A stretch of 36,093 bases of DNA from Acholeplasma sp. (GTDB lineage Bacteria > Bacillota_I > Bacilli_A > Acholeplasmatales > Acholeplasmataceae): contig QZKD01000030.1 of assembly GCA_003605085.1 (NCBI GenBank), positions 1 to 36,093 on the forward strand, given 5' to 3'. Below the pieces are notes generated by a model that had not been told where the DNA came from, made no database searches, and was given only the letters and a program-made list of their open reading frames with translations. Position 1 is the stretch's first letter, and each line of letters opens with the position of its first letter. Below, in pieces: positions 25,104 to 33,737 of this stretch. The translations under genes were made by a program, and so were the position numbers.

Positions 25104-25133
25104 AAAGCAAAAGACAAGTTTTCACCTGTCTTT
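25104..25133 (-). terminator. Terminator of the pepF-dipeptidase operon
   Basis: Minus strand AAAGACAGGT, loop GAAA, ACTTGTCTTT (one G-U pair), then a broken T tract GCTTTC. It overlaps the dipeptidase stop codon. Confidence 0.7.
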
Positions 25134-26073
25134 AGTTGAGCACTTTCAAAAGAATGCGATCAAAGTTTTTATGTGCAATTTTCTCAAGTTCTTGATCGCT
25201 ATATCCCATGGTCCGAAGGACATCTAAGATGTTTTGAGCTTGCTCAATGGTTTCTAATCCTTTAACACCTGTTGAAGTTTTTCCTTCCATTAGGTAGTAA
25301 TAGACATCCAGTCCTAAACCCACATGATCAATACCGATCAGCTTAACGATATAATCGATATGTTTGGCTAGATATTCAACGGTTTGTAATTCGGGATCTT
25401 TTGAGATGAAATTAGGGACAGCACAGACGCCAATGACACCATCTCTTTCTTTAAGTCTCATGAGCTGATCATCGGTATAGTTTCTTCTGTGATCACATAA
25501 GCTTTTCGCATTCCCATGGGAAACGATGATCGGACCACATGTATAATTCATCACATCTTCAAACGTATTAGGATTGGCATGGGATAAATCGATGATCATC
25601 CCTAACTGTTCCATCCATGAAAGGAGTTCTCTTCCCTTATCTTTTAAGCCTGATTCTGTTTCAGCAACCCCTGTCGCATAGTTGTTTTCTTCATTCCAGG
25701 TGAGAATGGCATGTCTTACACCACGATGATAAAGATCCTTGATCGCTTCAGGGTTATCTAAATACTTAAGTCCTTCGATGCCTAAGATCACCCCTAATTT
25801 GTTTTCTGCGTGTGCTTTCTTGACATCGTCATAGTTTAAACAAATTTTGACAATATCTGAAACTTGTTTAAGTTCATCAATAGCTACATCAAACGTCTTA
25901 TCAAAATCCTCTTTGGTTTTTTGATAAGGATCGGTCCAGTTCACGAAGATACTATGTGTGATACCCCCTTTGACATAAAGAGGATAATGCTTTTTTCTAA
26001 ATGAATCTTTATTTCCTTTTTGTGATTCTTCATAGATATCCGTTAAGATATCGCCATGCGCATCAAAGATCAT
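25132..26073 (-). CDS. Membrane dipeptidase family protein (peptidase M19)
   Basis: A 313-residue amidohydrolase-fold dipeptidase. Zinc ligands of the renal-dipeptidase family are visible: DAHGDIL (His6, Asp8), the bridging Glu in LGIEGLKYL (about 98), His in IDLSHANP and His in IVSHGNAKSL, plus HRRNYTD and GLGLD. It splits dipeptides, including ones with a D-residue. The start is preceded by AAAGGA seven bases upstream, over the stop of pepF, 11 bp away, so the two are one transcript for peptide breakdown. No signal peptide is visible; it is probably cytoplasmic. Confidence 0.92.
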   Translation of the reverse strand: MIFDAHGDILTDIYEESQKGNKDSFRKKHYPLYVKGGITHSIFVNWTDPYQKTKEDFDKTFDVAIDELKQVSDIVKICLNYDDVKKAHAENKLGVILGIEGLKYLDNPEAIKDLYHRGVRHAILTWNEENNYATGVAETESGLKDKGRELLSWMEQLGMIIDLSHANPNTFEDVMNYTCGPIIVSHGNAKSLCDHRRNYTDDQLMRLKERDGVIGVCAVPNFISKDPELQTVEYLAKHIDYIVKLIGIDHVGLGLDVYYYLMEGKTSTGVKGLETIEQAQNILDVLRTMGYSDQELEKIAHKNFDRILLKVLN

Positions 26074-26084
26074 ACGTTTATCCT

Positions 26085-27830
26085 TTACAAACTGAATAGA
26101 TGAATCACTTCATCGATATCTTTTTTGACTTGATTCAAAGAATCAATCCAAAAATCTTTCTTGGTCACATCGATCTTCATCGATTTTGTACATTCTTCGA
26201 CCGATGTCTTGGTTGTTAATAACAAGAGATCATCATAGTTCTTTTTAAAGCCTTCAGGATTCTTTAAATACTGAGCATAGAGTCCTTTACCAAAAAGGAG
26301 TCCAAAGGCGTAGGGGAAGTTATAGAAGTTTAATCCTGCACTATAGTAATGACCTTTCACCAGCCACATATAAGGATGTAGGATGTTATGATTTAAACCA
26401 TCTTGATAGGCTTCCTTTTGCGCAGCAAGCATCATATCTTTCATGACATGTTTGGAAACAGGTCCTGAAGCTTTTTCAAAGAGGTGCGTTTCAAAGATAA
26501 AGCGAGATAAGATATCAATAATGACTTGAGTATCTCCTTGAAGTGAATTTTCTAAGACAGAGAGTCTTTCCTTAGGATCCGTGATGGTTTTGAGTAAGTG
26601 ATTATTCACAATCGTTTCACAGAAAATCGATGCCGTTTCAGCTAAAGGCATCGGATAACTCCAATGGAGGGGAGTATTTTCACTGATCACTTCACCATGA
26701 TAGCCATGACCGAGTTCATGAGCTAGCGTTAAAACATCGGATAAAGATCCTGTGAAGTTCGTTAAGATACGAGATTGTTTGAGCTGCGGTTGATTGGAAC
26801 AAAATGCACCACCACGTTTCCCCTTTTTGGGTTCTACATCAATCCATTCATTTTGGAAGGCTTTGGTTGCAAAATCTCCTAAACGCTTGGAATATCCATA
26901 AAAAGCATCTTTAATGATGGTTTGAGCATCTTCGTAGGTATAGGTCTTCTCTAGTTTTCCTACGGGTGCAAATAAATCATAGAAGGGAAGTCCCTTATCA
27001 TGACCAAGATATTTACCCTTAGCCTTTAAATAAGCAGCAAACGAAGGTCTAAAATCTCTCATTGCTGAAATCATGGCATTCAGTGTTTCTTCTGTCATCT
27101 TAGAAGTGATGAGTGTTCTCTCTAAGGCACTACGATACCCTTTGAGTTCATTCATAAGGTTTACTTCACGCTTGATATTCGAAAGCGCCATTGATACTGT
27201 ATCTTCAATTAGATTAAAAGATTTGAGTTCTGCTTCATACGCATCTTTTCTGACCTTGGGATCTGTTTCATAGGCAAGATTACGTACTTCAGAGAGAGTG
27301 ATTTCTTGATCGCGGTAATGAACAGGTAAGTTTGCTGTGGTAATGCCTTGGAGTTGTCCCCAGGATTGAGAAGAGAGTTCTCTTAATTTCGCGTAAAGGA
27401 GTTCTTCTTTTTCAGATAGGAGGTGAGAACCTTCTTCTTGCGTGAGTTTGAGTTGATAGAGGTAATGCTTAATGAGTTCTGACTTGGTTGCTAGATCATC
27501 TAAATCTACTGTTTCTAAGAAGCGAGTAAATTTTACGTCTTCTGCGGTTGATTTACGTGAAATCTTAGCAAGTTTTGCGAGATAAACAGGTGCCTCTGGA
27601 TGGGTGACATCGGTACTCATGGTAAGACTTGCAAAACTATAAAGACTACGACTTAAGGAAGAAAGGATCTCTTCTTTCTTTAAGACACCTTCAATATAAG
27701 TGATGGGATCGACATCTTGTGTGTTGATCCATGATGTATAATCATCCATTACTTCATCAAAGCGTTTTAAATCTTCTTGATAACGTTCATCAAATCCTAA
27801 ATATAGGTCGTTTAAATTCCATGAATGCAT
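26085..27830 (-). CDS. pepF: Oligoendopeptidase F (peptidase M3B)
   Basis: A 581-residue M3 metallopeptidase. The zinc site is HELGH (371-375; His371, Glu372, His375) with third ligand Glu398 in LAETASIFCE; AFCSNQ upstream and MWLVKGHYYSAGLNFYNFPYAFG near the C-terminus are conserved in PepF. It cleaves 7-17-residue peptides in the cytoplasm. AGAGGGG is about nine bases before the ATG. It begins 14 bp after the A+T-rich cassette gene at 27845, with no terminator between, so read-through from that cassette is likely unless a promoter lies in its end. Confidence 0.95.
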   Translation of the reverse strand: MHSWNLNDLYLGFDERYQEDLKRFDEVMDDYTSWINTQDVDPITYIEGVLKKEEILSSLSRSLYSFASLTMSTDVTHPEAPVYLAKLAKISRKSTAEDVKFTRFLETVDLDDLATKSELIKHYLYQLKLTQEEGSHLLSEKEELLYAKLRELSSQSWGQLQGITTANLPVHYRDQEITLSEVRNLAYETDPKVRKDAYEAELKSFNLIEDTVSMALSNIKREVNLMNELKGYRSALERTLITSKMTEETLNAMISAMRDFRPSFAAYLKAKGKYLGHDKGLPFYDLFAPVGKLEKTYTYEDAQTIIKDAFYGYSKRLGDFATKAFQNEWIDVEPKKGKRGGAFCSNQPQLKQSRILTNFTGSLSDVLTLAHELGHGYHGEVISENTPLHWSYPMPLAETASIFCETIVNNHLLKTITDPKERLSVLENSLQGDTQVIIDILSRFIFETHLFEKASGPVSKHVMKDMMLAAQKEAYQDGLNHNILHPYMWLVKGHYYSAGLNFYNFPYAFGLLFGKGLYAQYLKNPEGFKKNYDDLLLLTTKTSVEECTKSMKIDVTKKDFWIDSLNQVKKDIDEVIHLFSL

Positions 27831-27844
27831 TTTTTACTACCCCT

Positions 27845-28591
27845 CTACTGTATTTTTTCTATATAATTATTAAATTTTGATTTGATAATATTGCAATAAT
27901 AGTATTCTACCCCACCAATTTCTTTATAACTCTTAATTATCCAACTGTTAAATTTTTCATCGGTTTTGATAATACTATCCTTAATATAATTATAACTTTT
28001 TCCAGAGATTGCGATTTTTCCAAGATTCTTGATATGAGCGTCATCTGCAATCAATCTTGCAATATCAGGATCATTAATGTTGTAAGGTATATAAAGTTTA
28101 CGTGTCTTACTTTTTGATATGAAAGTTAGGTTTGTAACATATGTATGCATTCCAATATTATAGTTAAATAATGGTTGTTGATTTTTTTGCATTAAACTAG
28201 AGATAAACTTCAATATTGTATTGAACAGTATTGTATAGTTAAATATATTGGTTATATCTTTTATATATGGGGTAAAGAAAATCAGGCTGATTCCGTTTGA
28301 TTCAATAAATATATCTTCAACTGGCTCATCTAAAGCTGAATGGATTTCACGAATAAGCATTCTGAGCAACTTTGATTTATTGAATTTATTCGTTGAAATG
28401 GTCTCTTCTTCTACATTAATATGGATTTTTGATAGCCATGAATAATATTGCTTATTACTACTGACATCATTTGTTTCCAATGAACTTAGCAAAACGGGTG
28501 TCATTCCATCAAGTTTATCATTGTCTTGGTCAAACATTGTTTCAAGTGTTTTTTCAATTATAACAGTACGATTAGTATAATCATAACTCAT
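27845..28591 (-). CDS. Unknown protein, possibly a degenerate class III nucleotide-cyclase fold
   Basis: A 248-residue soluble protein I cannot assign to a named family. Its order of motifs recalls a class III cyclase: strand LSKIHINVEEET (53-64), hairpin EDIFIESNGISLIFF (92-106), helix, strand FNYNIGMHTYV (142-152, compare RIGIHTG), then DPDIARLIADDAHIKNLGKIAISGKSYNYIKD (174-205), which resembles the 'AaRL ... gxIlIS' end of that domain. Both metal-binding aspartates would be Asn (Asn59 and Asn99), so it may be inactive or a nucleotide sensor. It overlaps the FRG gene by four bases (ATGA) and is extremely A+T-rich, which suggests acquisition as a pair. Confidence 0.5.
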   Translation of the reverse strand: MSYDYTNRTVIIEKTLETMFDQDNDKLDGMTPVLLSSLETNDVSSNKQYYSWLSKIHINVEEETISTNKFNKSKLLRMLIREIHSALDEPVEDIFIESNGISLIFFTPYIKDITNIFNYTILFNTILKFISSLMQKNQQPLFNYNIGMHTYVTNLTFISKSKTRKLYIPYNINDPDIARLIADDAHIKNLGKIAISGKSYNYIKDSIIKTDEKFNSWIIKSYKEIGGVEYYYCNIIKSKFNNYIEKIQ

Positions 28592-29478
28592 TTCGATACC
28601 TCGCGATTATAAAGATTAAGTAAATCCTTCGATATTGAGTTAATCTCAGGAAATAGTGAGTAATTAGTTATGCCAAGAGCAATTAGTTGTTTGTATATTT
28701 TTTCTGCATTCTTTAAACTTATTTTCATTTTGTAGAGATATTCATGAGCATCTTCATATTGCGATAAACATTTATTTTTTGTATTATTATTAAACAATAG
28801 AAATACTCCATTTTGAGCTTCAATTCGAGGATTCAGTCTTCGTGTTTTTATTGCTACTGGATATGCATCGGGTATATTTTGTTCGTGATATTCTTTTACG
28901 ATTTCATCGTAATTTTTCTCAGAAGATCCAATGTAAATTGCTCCTTCAGTACTAATCGTCTTATGAAATGGGATTTTGTTGTTCAATGCTTTTGGTTTTA
29001 ATGCCCAAACTAAAGAATCTGCATTTTCCTTATTTTTTTCTTGTGACACAGCAAAATAAAGTGCAACAAGTGGACTTTCAGTCCAATCAAGTAATCTAGT
29101 TGGCAATTCGTAATGTTGTGCATTAAGCATCTCTTCTATATATAATCGTGAATTGATACTAGATTTGTTAGCAGATAGAAAGGTGAAATCAGTCAACATA
29201 GTGTTTCCATTTAATAAACACTTATTGTATTCATCAGAATAAATCTTTGGTAAGAGTTTGTATTCTTTTGTACTTTTATCACCACGAAAAAATGTATAAT
29301 CTTTATTATTTATGAGATCATCTATTTTAGTTATATAACTTTGAATGTCAGTAATTTCATACTCTTCAATTTGAAATTGATTCTTTTCAACTTCGACATT
29401 GGTTATAATTACCTTTGTATCATCAGGTCCCAGACTAGGCATCAATTCGGTGATGGCTTTTTTCTCTGCTTTCTTCAT
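28588..29478 (-). CDS. FRG domain protein
   Basis: A 296-residue protein with the full FRG-domain layout: FFRG (63-66), QHYELPTRLLDW (121-132) with SPLVALYFA after it, PRIEAQNGVF (217-226) and LGITNYSLFPEI (268-279). FRG proteins are widespread, of unknown biochemistry, and frequent in mobile and defence-rich regions. ATG 29476-29478 is chosen, because GGGGG lies four bases upstream and a TATAAT box 31 bp upstream; a longer frame would run through the promoter. It is coupled to the cyclase-like gene by ATGA. Composition is much A+T-richer than glnA and pepF beside it. Confidence 0.82.
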   Translation of the reverse strand: MKKAEKKAITELMPSLGPDDTKVIITNVEVEKNQFQIEEYEITDIQSYITKIDDLINNKDYTFFRGDKSTKEYKLLPKIYSDEYNKCLLNGNTMLTDFTFLSANKSSINSRLYIEEMLNAQHYELPTRLLDWTESPLVALYFAVSQEKNKENADSLVWALKPKALNNKIPFHKTISTEGAIYIGSSEKNYDEIVKEYHEQNIPDAYPVAIKTRRLNPRIEAQNGVFLLFNNNTKNKCLSQYEDAHEYLYKMKISLKNAEKIYKQLIALGITNYSLFPEINSISKDLLNLYNREVSK

Positions 29479-29509
29479 AAATCCCCCAGAATTTAAAGAG
29501 TTTGGCTTT

Positions 29510-29515
29510 ATTATA
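29510..29515 (-). promoter_or_regulatory. Extended -10 promoter of the FRG cassette
   Basis: TGG followed by TATAAT on the minus strand; the -35 is poor. It lies between the glnA terminator and the FRG start, so the cassette has its own promoter. Confidence 0.6.
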
Positions 29516-29560
29516 CCAAAAGTCCTAACAATTAATTCTGATTTACTTAACAAATATAGG

Positions 29561-29584
29561 AAAAAAGCTGTATTAGAATACAGC
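29561..29584 (-). terminator. Terminator of glnA
   Basis: Minus strand GCTGTAT, loop TCTA, ATACAGC, then TTTTTT. It starts 27 bp after the glnA stop and isolates the FRG cassette. Confidence 0.88.
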
Positions 29585-29611
29585 ATTGAATTAGTTTACA
29601 GTGAATAATTG

Positions 29612-30958
29612 TTAAATGACAGGGAGATATTTATCCAGTTCCCACTGACTTATCTTCATCTTATATTCGTCCCATTCTTTTGTCTTCGCTTCAATGAGTT
29701 TGGTGTGTAAGGCTTCACCAATGGTTTCTTTCATGAGATCACTTGATGCGAAGTATTCAATCGCTTCACGGAGTGATTCAGGAAGATTCTTGATCCCTAA
29801 ACGTTTTCTTTCAACTTCAGACATTTTAAAGAGGTTCTTTTTCACAGGTGAGACACCATCTAAACTATTACGAATCCCATCAAGACCTGACGCTAATAGA
29901 GCACTCATAGCAAGATATGGGTTGGAGGATGGATCGACCGAACGAACTTCGATACGTGTCGCACGTCCACGTGCGGCAGGAATACGAATCATCGTCGAAC
30001 GATTGGCATCACTCCATGAGATGTAACAAGGTGCTTCATAGCCTGGTACGAGTCTCTTATAGGAGTTTACGGTAGGATTGGTGACTAAGCAGAACTCTTG
30101 AGCATGCTTCATCACACCACCGATAAAGCATAAAGCGGTTGTTGATAACTGATTTTCTGTATCTGGATTATAAAACACGTTATTTCCAGAAGCATCGGTT
30201 AAAGATAAGTTCGAATGCATCCCTGATCCATTGATTCCTTGAATAGGTTTCGGCATGAAGGTAGCATGATAACCATGACGTCTTGCGATATTTTTGACAA
30301 GGACTTTAAAGGTTTGAATGTTATCACAAGCTTCAAGGGCATTATCAAAAGTAAAGTTGATTTCATGTTGACCAAACGCGACTTCATGATGCGAGACTTC
30401 CATATTGAAGCCCATCTTTTCTAACTCTAAGACAATATCACGTCTGACGTCTTCAGAACCATCGACAGGTGCTAAATCGAAATAACCGCCAAGGTCAGAG
30501 AATTCCATCGTAGGACGCCCCTTTTCATCAAGCTTAAATAAGAAGAATTCGGGTTCAACACCCACATTAAACTTATTAAACCCTAATTCTCTCATCTTGA
30601 CAAGATTTCGTCTTAAGATAAAACGAGGATCACCTTCATAGGGTGTTCTGTCTGTCTTGTAGACATCGCAGATCAGTCTAGCAACTTTTCCTGCATTTTG
30701 TACGACACTTTCCCATTCTAGAACGAGCCATGTCGAAAGATCAGGATATAAGTACATATCTGCTTCATCAATACGGACAAATCCTTGAATGGAAGACCCA
30801 TCAAACATGACTTCATTAGCGAGTGCTTTTTCTAAGTTCGTCACCGGAATTTCAACGTTTTTTACGACACCTAACATGTCTGTAAATTGTAAGCGAATAT
30901 AACGCACATCATTTTCTTTGGCAAGTCTTAAAATATCGGCTCTAGTATAATCTTTCAT
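29612..30958 (-). CDS. glnA: Glutamine synthetase type I-alpha
   Basis: A 448-residue GSI-alpha enzyme making glutamine from glutamate, ammonia and ATP. Motifs are [10 protein letters not shown] (51-60), VEPEFFLF (134-141), [10 protein letters not shown] (241-250) and [13 protein letters not shown] (319-331). Arg62 (FVRID), the residue behind feedback inhibition in Bacillus GS, is present; the 25-residue insert and adenylylation Tyr of GSI-beta are absent. The C-terminus, [12 protein letters not shown], resembles the Bacillus tail that contacts GlnR/TnrA. The glnA promoter carries a GlnR/TnrA-type box. It stands alone, without glnR upstream. It also supplies glutamine for GlmS. Confidence 0.96.
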   Translation of the reverse strand: MKDYTRADILRLAKENDVRYIRLQFTDMLGVVKNVEIPVTNLEKALANEVMFDGSSIQGFVRIDEADMYLYPDLSTWLVLEWESVVQNAGKVARLICDVYKTDRTPYEGDPRFILRRNLVKMRELGFNKFNVGVEPEFFLFKLDEKGRPTMEFSDLGGYFDLAPVDGSEDVRRDIVLELEKMGFNMEVSHHEVAFGQHEINFTFDNALEACDNIQTFKVLVKNIARRHGYHATFMPKPIQGINGSGMHSNLSLTDASGNNVFYNPDTENQLSTTALCFIGGVMKHAQEFCLVTNPTVNSYKRLVPGYEAPCYISWSDANRSTMIRIPAARGRATRIEVRSVDPSSNPYLAMSALLASGLDGIRNSLDGVSPVKKNLFKMSEVERKRLGIKNLPESLREAIEYFASSDLMKETIGEALHTKLIEAKTKEWDEYKMKISQWELDKYLPVI

Positions 30959-30974
30959 CTTTTTTCAATTCCCC

Positions 30975-30984
30975 TTTACGTAAA
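30975..30984. promoter_or_regulatory. Palindrome in the glnA leader
   Basis: TTTACGTAAA, a perfect 10-bp palindrome, directly downstream of the glnA -10. It could be an operator; it does not match the GlnR consensus. Confidence 0.35.
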
Positions 30985-30985
30985 T

Positions 30986-31014
30986 AAAGTACGCCTAAAA
31001 TAAAAAAATGTCAA
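30986..31014 (-). promoter_or_regulatory. Promoter of glnA
   Basis: TTGACA (31009-31014), 17-bp spacer, TACTTT (30986-30991). The -35 is the right half of a GlnR-type inverted repeat. Confidence 0.75.
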
Positions 31015-31025
31015 GAATATTGACA
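31002..31025 (-). terminator. Probable terminator of glmSMU
   Basis: Minus strand TGTCAA, loop TATTC, TTGACA, followed by TTTTTTT. It starts about 25 bp after the glmU stop. The stem is only 6 bp and A+T-rich, but the T tract is good. Confidence 0.65.
31009..31025. promoter_or_regulatory. GlnR/TnrA-type box over the glnA -35
   Basis: TGTCA-ATATTCT-TGACA (minus strand) fits the consensus TGTNA-N7-TNACA at every defined position. It covers the -35 of glnA, as expected for repression by GlnR with feedback-inhibited glutamine synthetase. It is also the stem of the glmU terminator. Confidence 0.72.
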
Positions 31026-31050
31026 CTTTTTTACATTAATAACGTTTTCT

Positions 31051-32436
31051 TTACAATTCAGCCTTTTCTGACTTCGGTTTGATGTAGTTTTTTGAGTAAT
31101 CTTCTTTATTGATTTGCTTGTTTCTAGCGATCGTAAATGCACCTTTGGGGATATTTTCTGTCACGGTTGAACCCGCTGCAATAAAGACATTATCTTCTAC
31201 TTTAATCGGAGCGATTAAGTTCACGTTACATCCGACAAAGACATCATCACCAATGATGGTTTGGTGTTTCTTGACACCATCATAGTTGACAGTGACAGAG
31301 CCACAACCAAAGTTAACATTTTTACCGACAGTGGCATCTCCTAAGTAGATGAGATGAGCTGCTTTGGTGCCTTCGCCAGTCGTAGACTTCTTCACTTCAA
31401 CGAAGTTACCGATCCGGTTATTGGGTCCAATCACGGCATGTCCTCTTAAGTGTGCGAAAGGTCCTACGGTGGTATCATGACCGACTTCAGATTCTAAGAC
31501 GATACTATGTCTAATTTCTGCCCGTTCATGGATGATGGAATCGACGACTTCAGAGTTAGGTCCAACGACCGCTCCTTTTTTGATCACGGTATGACCCGTG
31601 ATGGTGGTGTTAGGATAAATCCAAACACCTTCTTCAATAATGACATTATGACCAATGGTGATCGTTTCAGGGTTGATCATGGAGACACCATTTAACATGT
31701 GTCCTTTATTAATGGAATCACGTAAGTATTTTTCAGCGATGCTAATCCCATAGAGATCGTTAATCCCCATGGTGACCATAGGATTACGAACCGTAAACGT
31801 ATTGACCTTGCAATCTTGATGCATCAGAGCAACGATATCCGTTAAGTAGTACTCACCTTTACGTGTGTTTCTTTGAATTTTCTTCGCATATTCAAAGAGG
31901 AGTTTATTATTAACGATATAAACGGATGAATTGACTTCTTTAATGAGTTTTTGAGCTTCATTACAGTCATTTTCTTCGACGATGCTGGTGACAATGCCAT
32001 ATTCATCACGGACAATACGTCCATATCCTTTGGGATACTCCATCATCATCGTAACAATGGTTAAATCATTTCCCATCTCTTCATGGGCACGGATGAGCTT
32101 ATCCATGAGTGGATATTCCATGAGTGGCATATCTCCAGGAAGAATAAAGGTCGTCCCTTCTTTTCCAGCGAGTTGGGGAGCTGCAGATAAAACCGCATGA
32201 CCTGTGCCGAGTTGTTCTTCTTGAACCGCATAGGTGACGCGGTCACCTAAGAGTTCTTGAACGATTTCTTTCTTATGACCGACAATCGCTACAATCTCAT
32301 CAATCACCGATTTTTCAATGTTTTCAACGATGTATTCAATCATGGGTTTCTTCAGAATAGGGAATGCAACTTTGGGTAATTCAGTGCGCATACGTGTGCC
32401 TTTTCCGGCAGCAAGAATCAATGCATATTTTTTCAT
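31051..32436 (-). CDS. glmU: Bifunctional GlmU: GlcN-1-P acetyltransferase / UDP-GlcNAc pyrophosphorylase
   Basis: A 461-residue two-domain enzyme. The N-terminal uridylyltransferase has LAAGKGTRM (8-16), EEQLGTGHA and PGDMPL; the C-terminal left-handed beta-helix (about 250-445) has hexapeptide repeats and the acetyl-CoA site (FVEVKKS, KAAHLIYLGDA, NYDGVKKH). It makes UDP-GlcNAc in the last two steps of the pathway. It overlaps glmM by four bases. Confidence 0.96.
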   Translation of the reverse strand: MKKYALILAAGKGTRMRTELPKVAFPILKKPMIEYIVENIEKSVIDEIVAIVGHKKEIVQELLGDRVTYAVQEEQLGTGHAVLSAAPQLAGKEGTTFILPGDMPLMEYPLMDKLIRAHEEMGNDLTIVTMMMEYPKGYGRIVRDEYGIVTSIVEENDCNEAQKLIKEVNSSVYIVNNKLLFEYAKKIQRNTRKGEYYLTDIVALMHQDCKVNTFTVRNPMVTMGINDLYGISIAEKYLRDSINKGHMLNGVSMINPETITIGHNVIIEEGVWIYPNTTITGHTVIKKGAVVGPNSEVVDSIIHERAEIRHSIVLESEVGHDTTVGPFAHLRGHAVIGPNNRIGNFVEVKKSTTGEGTKAAHLIYLGDATVGKNVNFGCGSVTVNYDGVKKHQTIIGDDVFVGCNVNLIAPIKVEDNVFIAAGSTVTENIPKGAFTIARNKQINKEDYSKNYIKPKSEKAEL

Positions 32437-33737
32437 AACTTTGAGCCCTCCTCTTGGATGGTATCTATGAGTTCTTGGGTGAGTTTGTTCACCACATCTT
32501 GATCTTTATGACTAACCGTAATACGAATCAAACTTTCTGTTCCACTAGGTCTTACCAGTAAGAGTGAATGATCTCCAAGACGACGTCTTACATCCTCTAT
32601 TTTAGCGATGACTTTCTCTTTCTTCAAGACCTGTTTATCCATTCCTTTAAGATTGGTAAGTTTGAGTGGATACATCGTCACATTTTCGATAAGACTTTCT
32701 AAAGAAACATTCATCTCTTCTAAAATCTTTAAGAGATAAATCGCGACTAAGAGTCCATCTCCCGTATGCAGGAGATGAGTTAGGATTATATGACCTGAGG
32801 ACTCTCCACCAATGGTATACCCATTCGTGTAGAGTTCATGAAAGACATATTTATCCCCAACATCGGTTAACACATAACCGATGCCTTCATCATCAAGTGC
32901 TTTAAGAATTCCTGGATTACTCATCTTGGTTAAGACGACTTTATTATGCGTTAAGAGATTCTTCTTTTTCAAGTATTTGGCAATCATGTAGATGATTAGG
33001 TCACCATCATAGACTCGTGCCAAATGATCAATTAAGATAATTCGGTCACCATCACCATCAAAACTGAAGGCGATATCAAGTTTTTGATCCTTGACTAAGT
33101 CTAGGATGCGATCTAAATGCGTTGAACCACAGTTGAGATTGATGTTTCTACCTGTCGGTTTATTGGAAATTTGAATGGAGGATGGATTGATGAGATCAAA
33201 AATCTCACGTGAGATTTGATAGTTTGCCCCATGGGCACTATCAAATCCGATTTTTAAATTTGAAGGTTTTAAATCAAGGGCATCATAAATCTTTAGGTAA
33301 GCTTCTTTCACATGATCCGTGATGTATAGTTTTCCAAAGGATGTGATGGATAGTTTTCCAAAATCGATAAACTCTTCGAGTTTGAGTTCATCTTCTTCAA
33401 TGGTCTTATAGCCTTTGTTAAAGACTTTAATGCCATTATCCATGAAAGGATTATGAGAGGCTGTGATCATGACACCAATGATGTTATGAATTTTGGAGTA
33501 ATGAGCGATCATAGGTGTTGAGACAACACCTGCAAAATCGACATTCACACCTAACGCGAGTAAACCATTCGCGATACTATAAGCTAGCATAGGAGAGGAT
33601 TCACGAGTATCCATCCCAATCACAACAATTTCAGGTTTAAAGACATGTGCAATCGCTTGACCGACTTTATAAGCAAGTTCACTATCTAGTTTTTCAAAGG
33701 CAATCCCACGGATGCCATCCGTTCCAAAGTATTTCAT
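32433..33737 (-). CDS. glmM: Phosphoglucosamine mutase GlmM
   Basis: A 434-residue phosphohexomutase converting glucosamine-6-phosphate to glucosamine-1-phosphate. The start KYFGTDGIRG, phosphoserine loop TASHNP (Ser94), metal loop DGDGDR (229-234), GGESSGHI and C-terminal RPSGTES are all present. It starts in the glmS stop codon (TAATG) and overlaps glmU (ATGA). Length is normal. Confidence 0.96.
   Translation of the reverse strand: MKYFGTDGIRGIAFEKLDSELAYKVGQAIAHVFKPEIVVIGMDTRESSPMLAYSIANGLLALGVNVDFAGVVSTPMIAHYSKIHNIIGVMITASHNPFMDNGIKVFNKGYKTIEEDELKLEEFIDFGKLSITSFGKLYITDHVKEAYLKIYDALDLKPSNLKIGFDSAHGANYQISREIFDLINPSSIQISNKPTGRNINLNCGSTHLDRILDLVKDQKLDIAFSFDGDGDRIILIDHLARVYDGDLIIYMIAKYLKKKNLLTHNKVVLTKMSNPGILKALDDEGIGYVLTDVGDKYVFHELYTNGYTIGGESSGHIILTHLLHTGDGLLVAIYLLKILEEMNVSLESLIENVTMYPLKLTNLKGMDKQVLKKEKVIAKIEDVRRRLGDHSLLLVRPSGTESLIRITVSHKDQDVVNKLTQELIDTIQEEGSKL

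Noticed and set aside
29694-30026. A 110-codon plus-strand frame inside glnA.
   Set aside because: It is antisense to the well-conserved glutamine synthetase active-site region; it has no family motif and no promoter.
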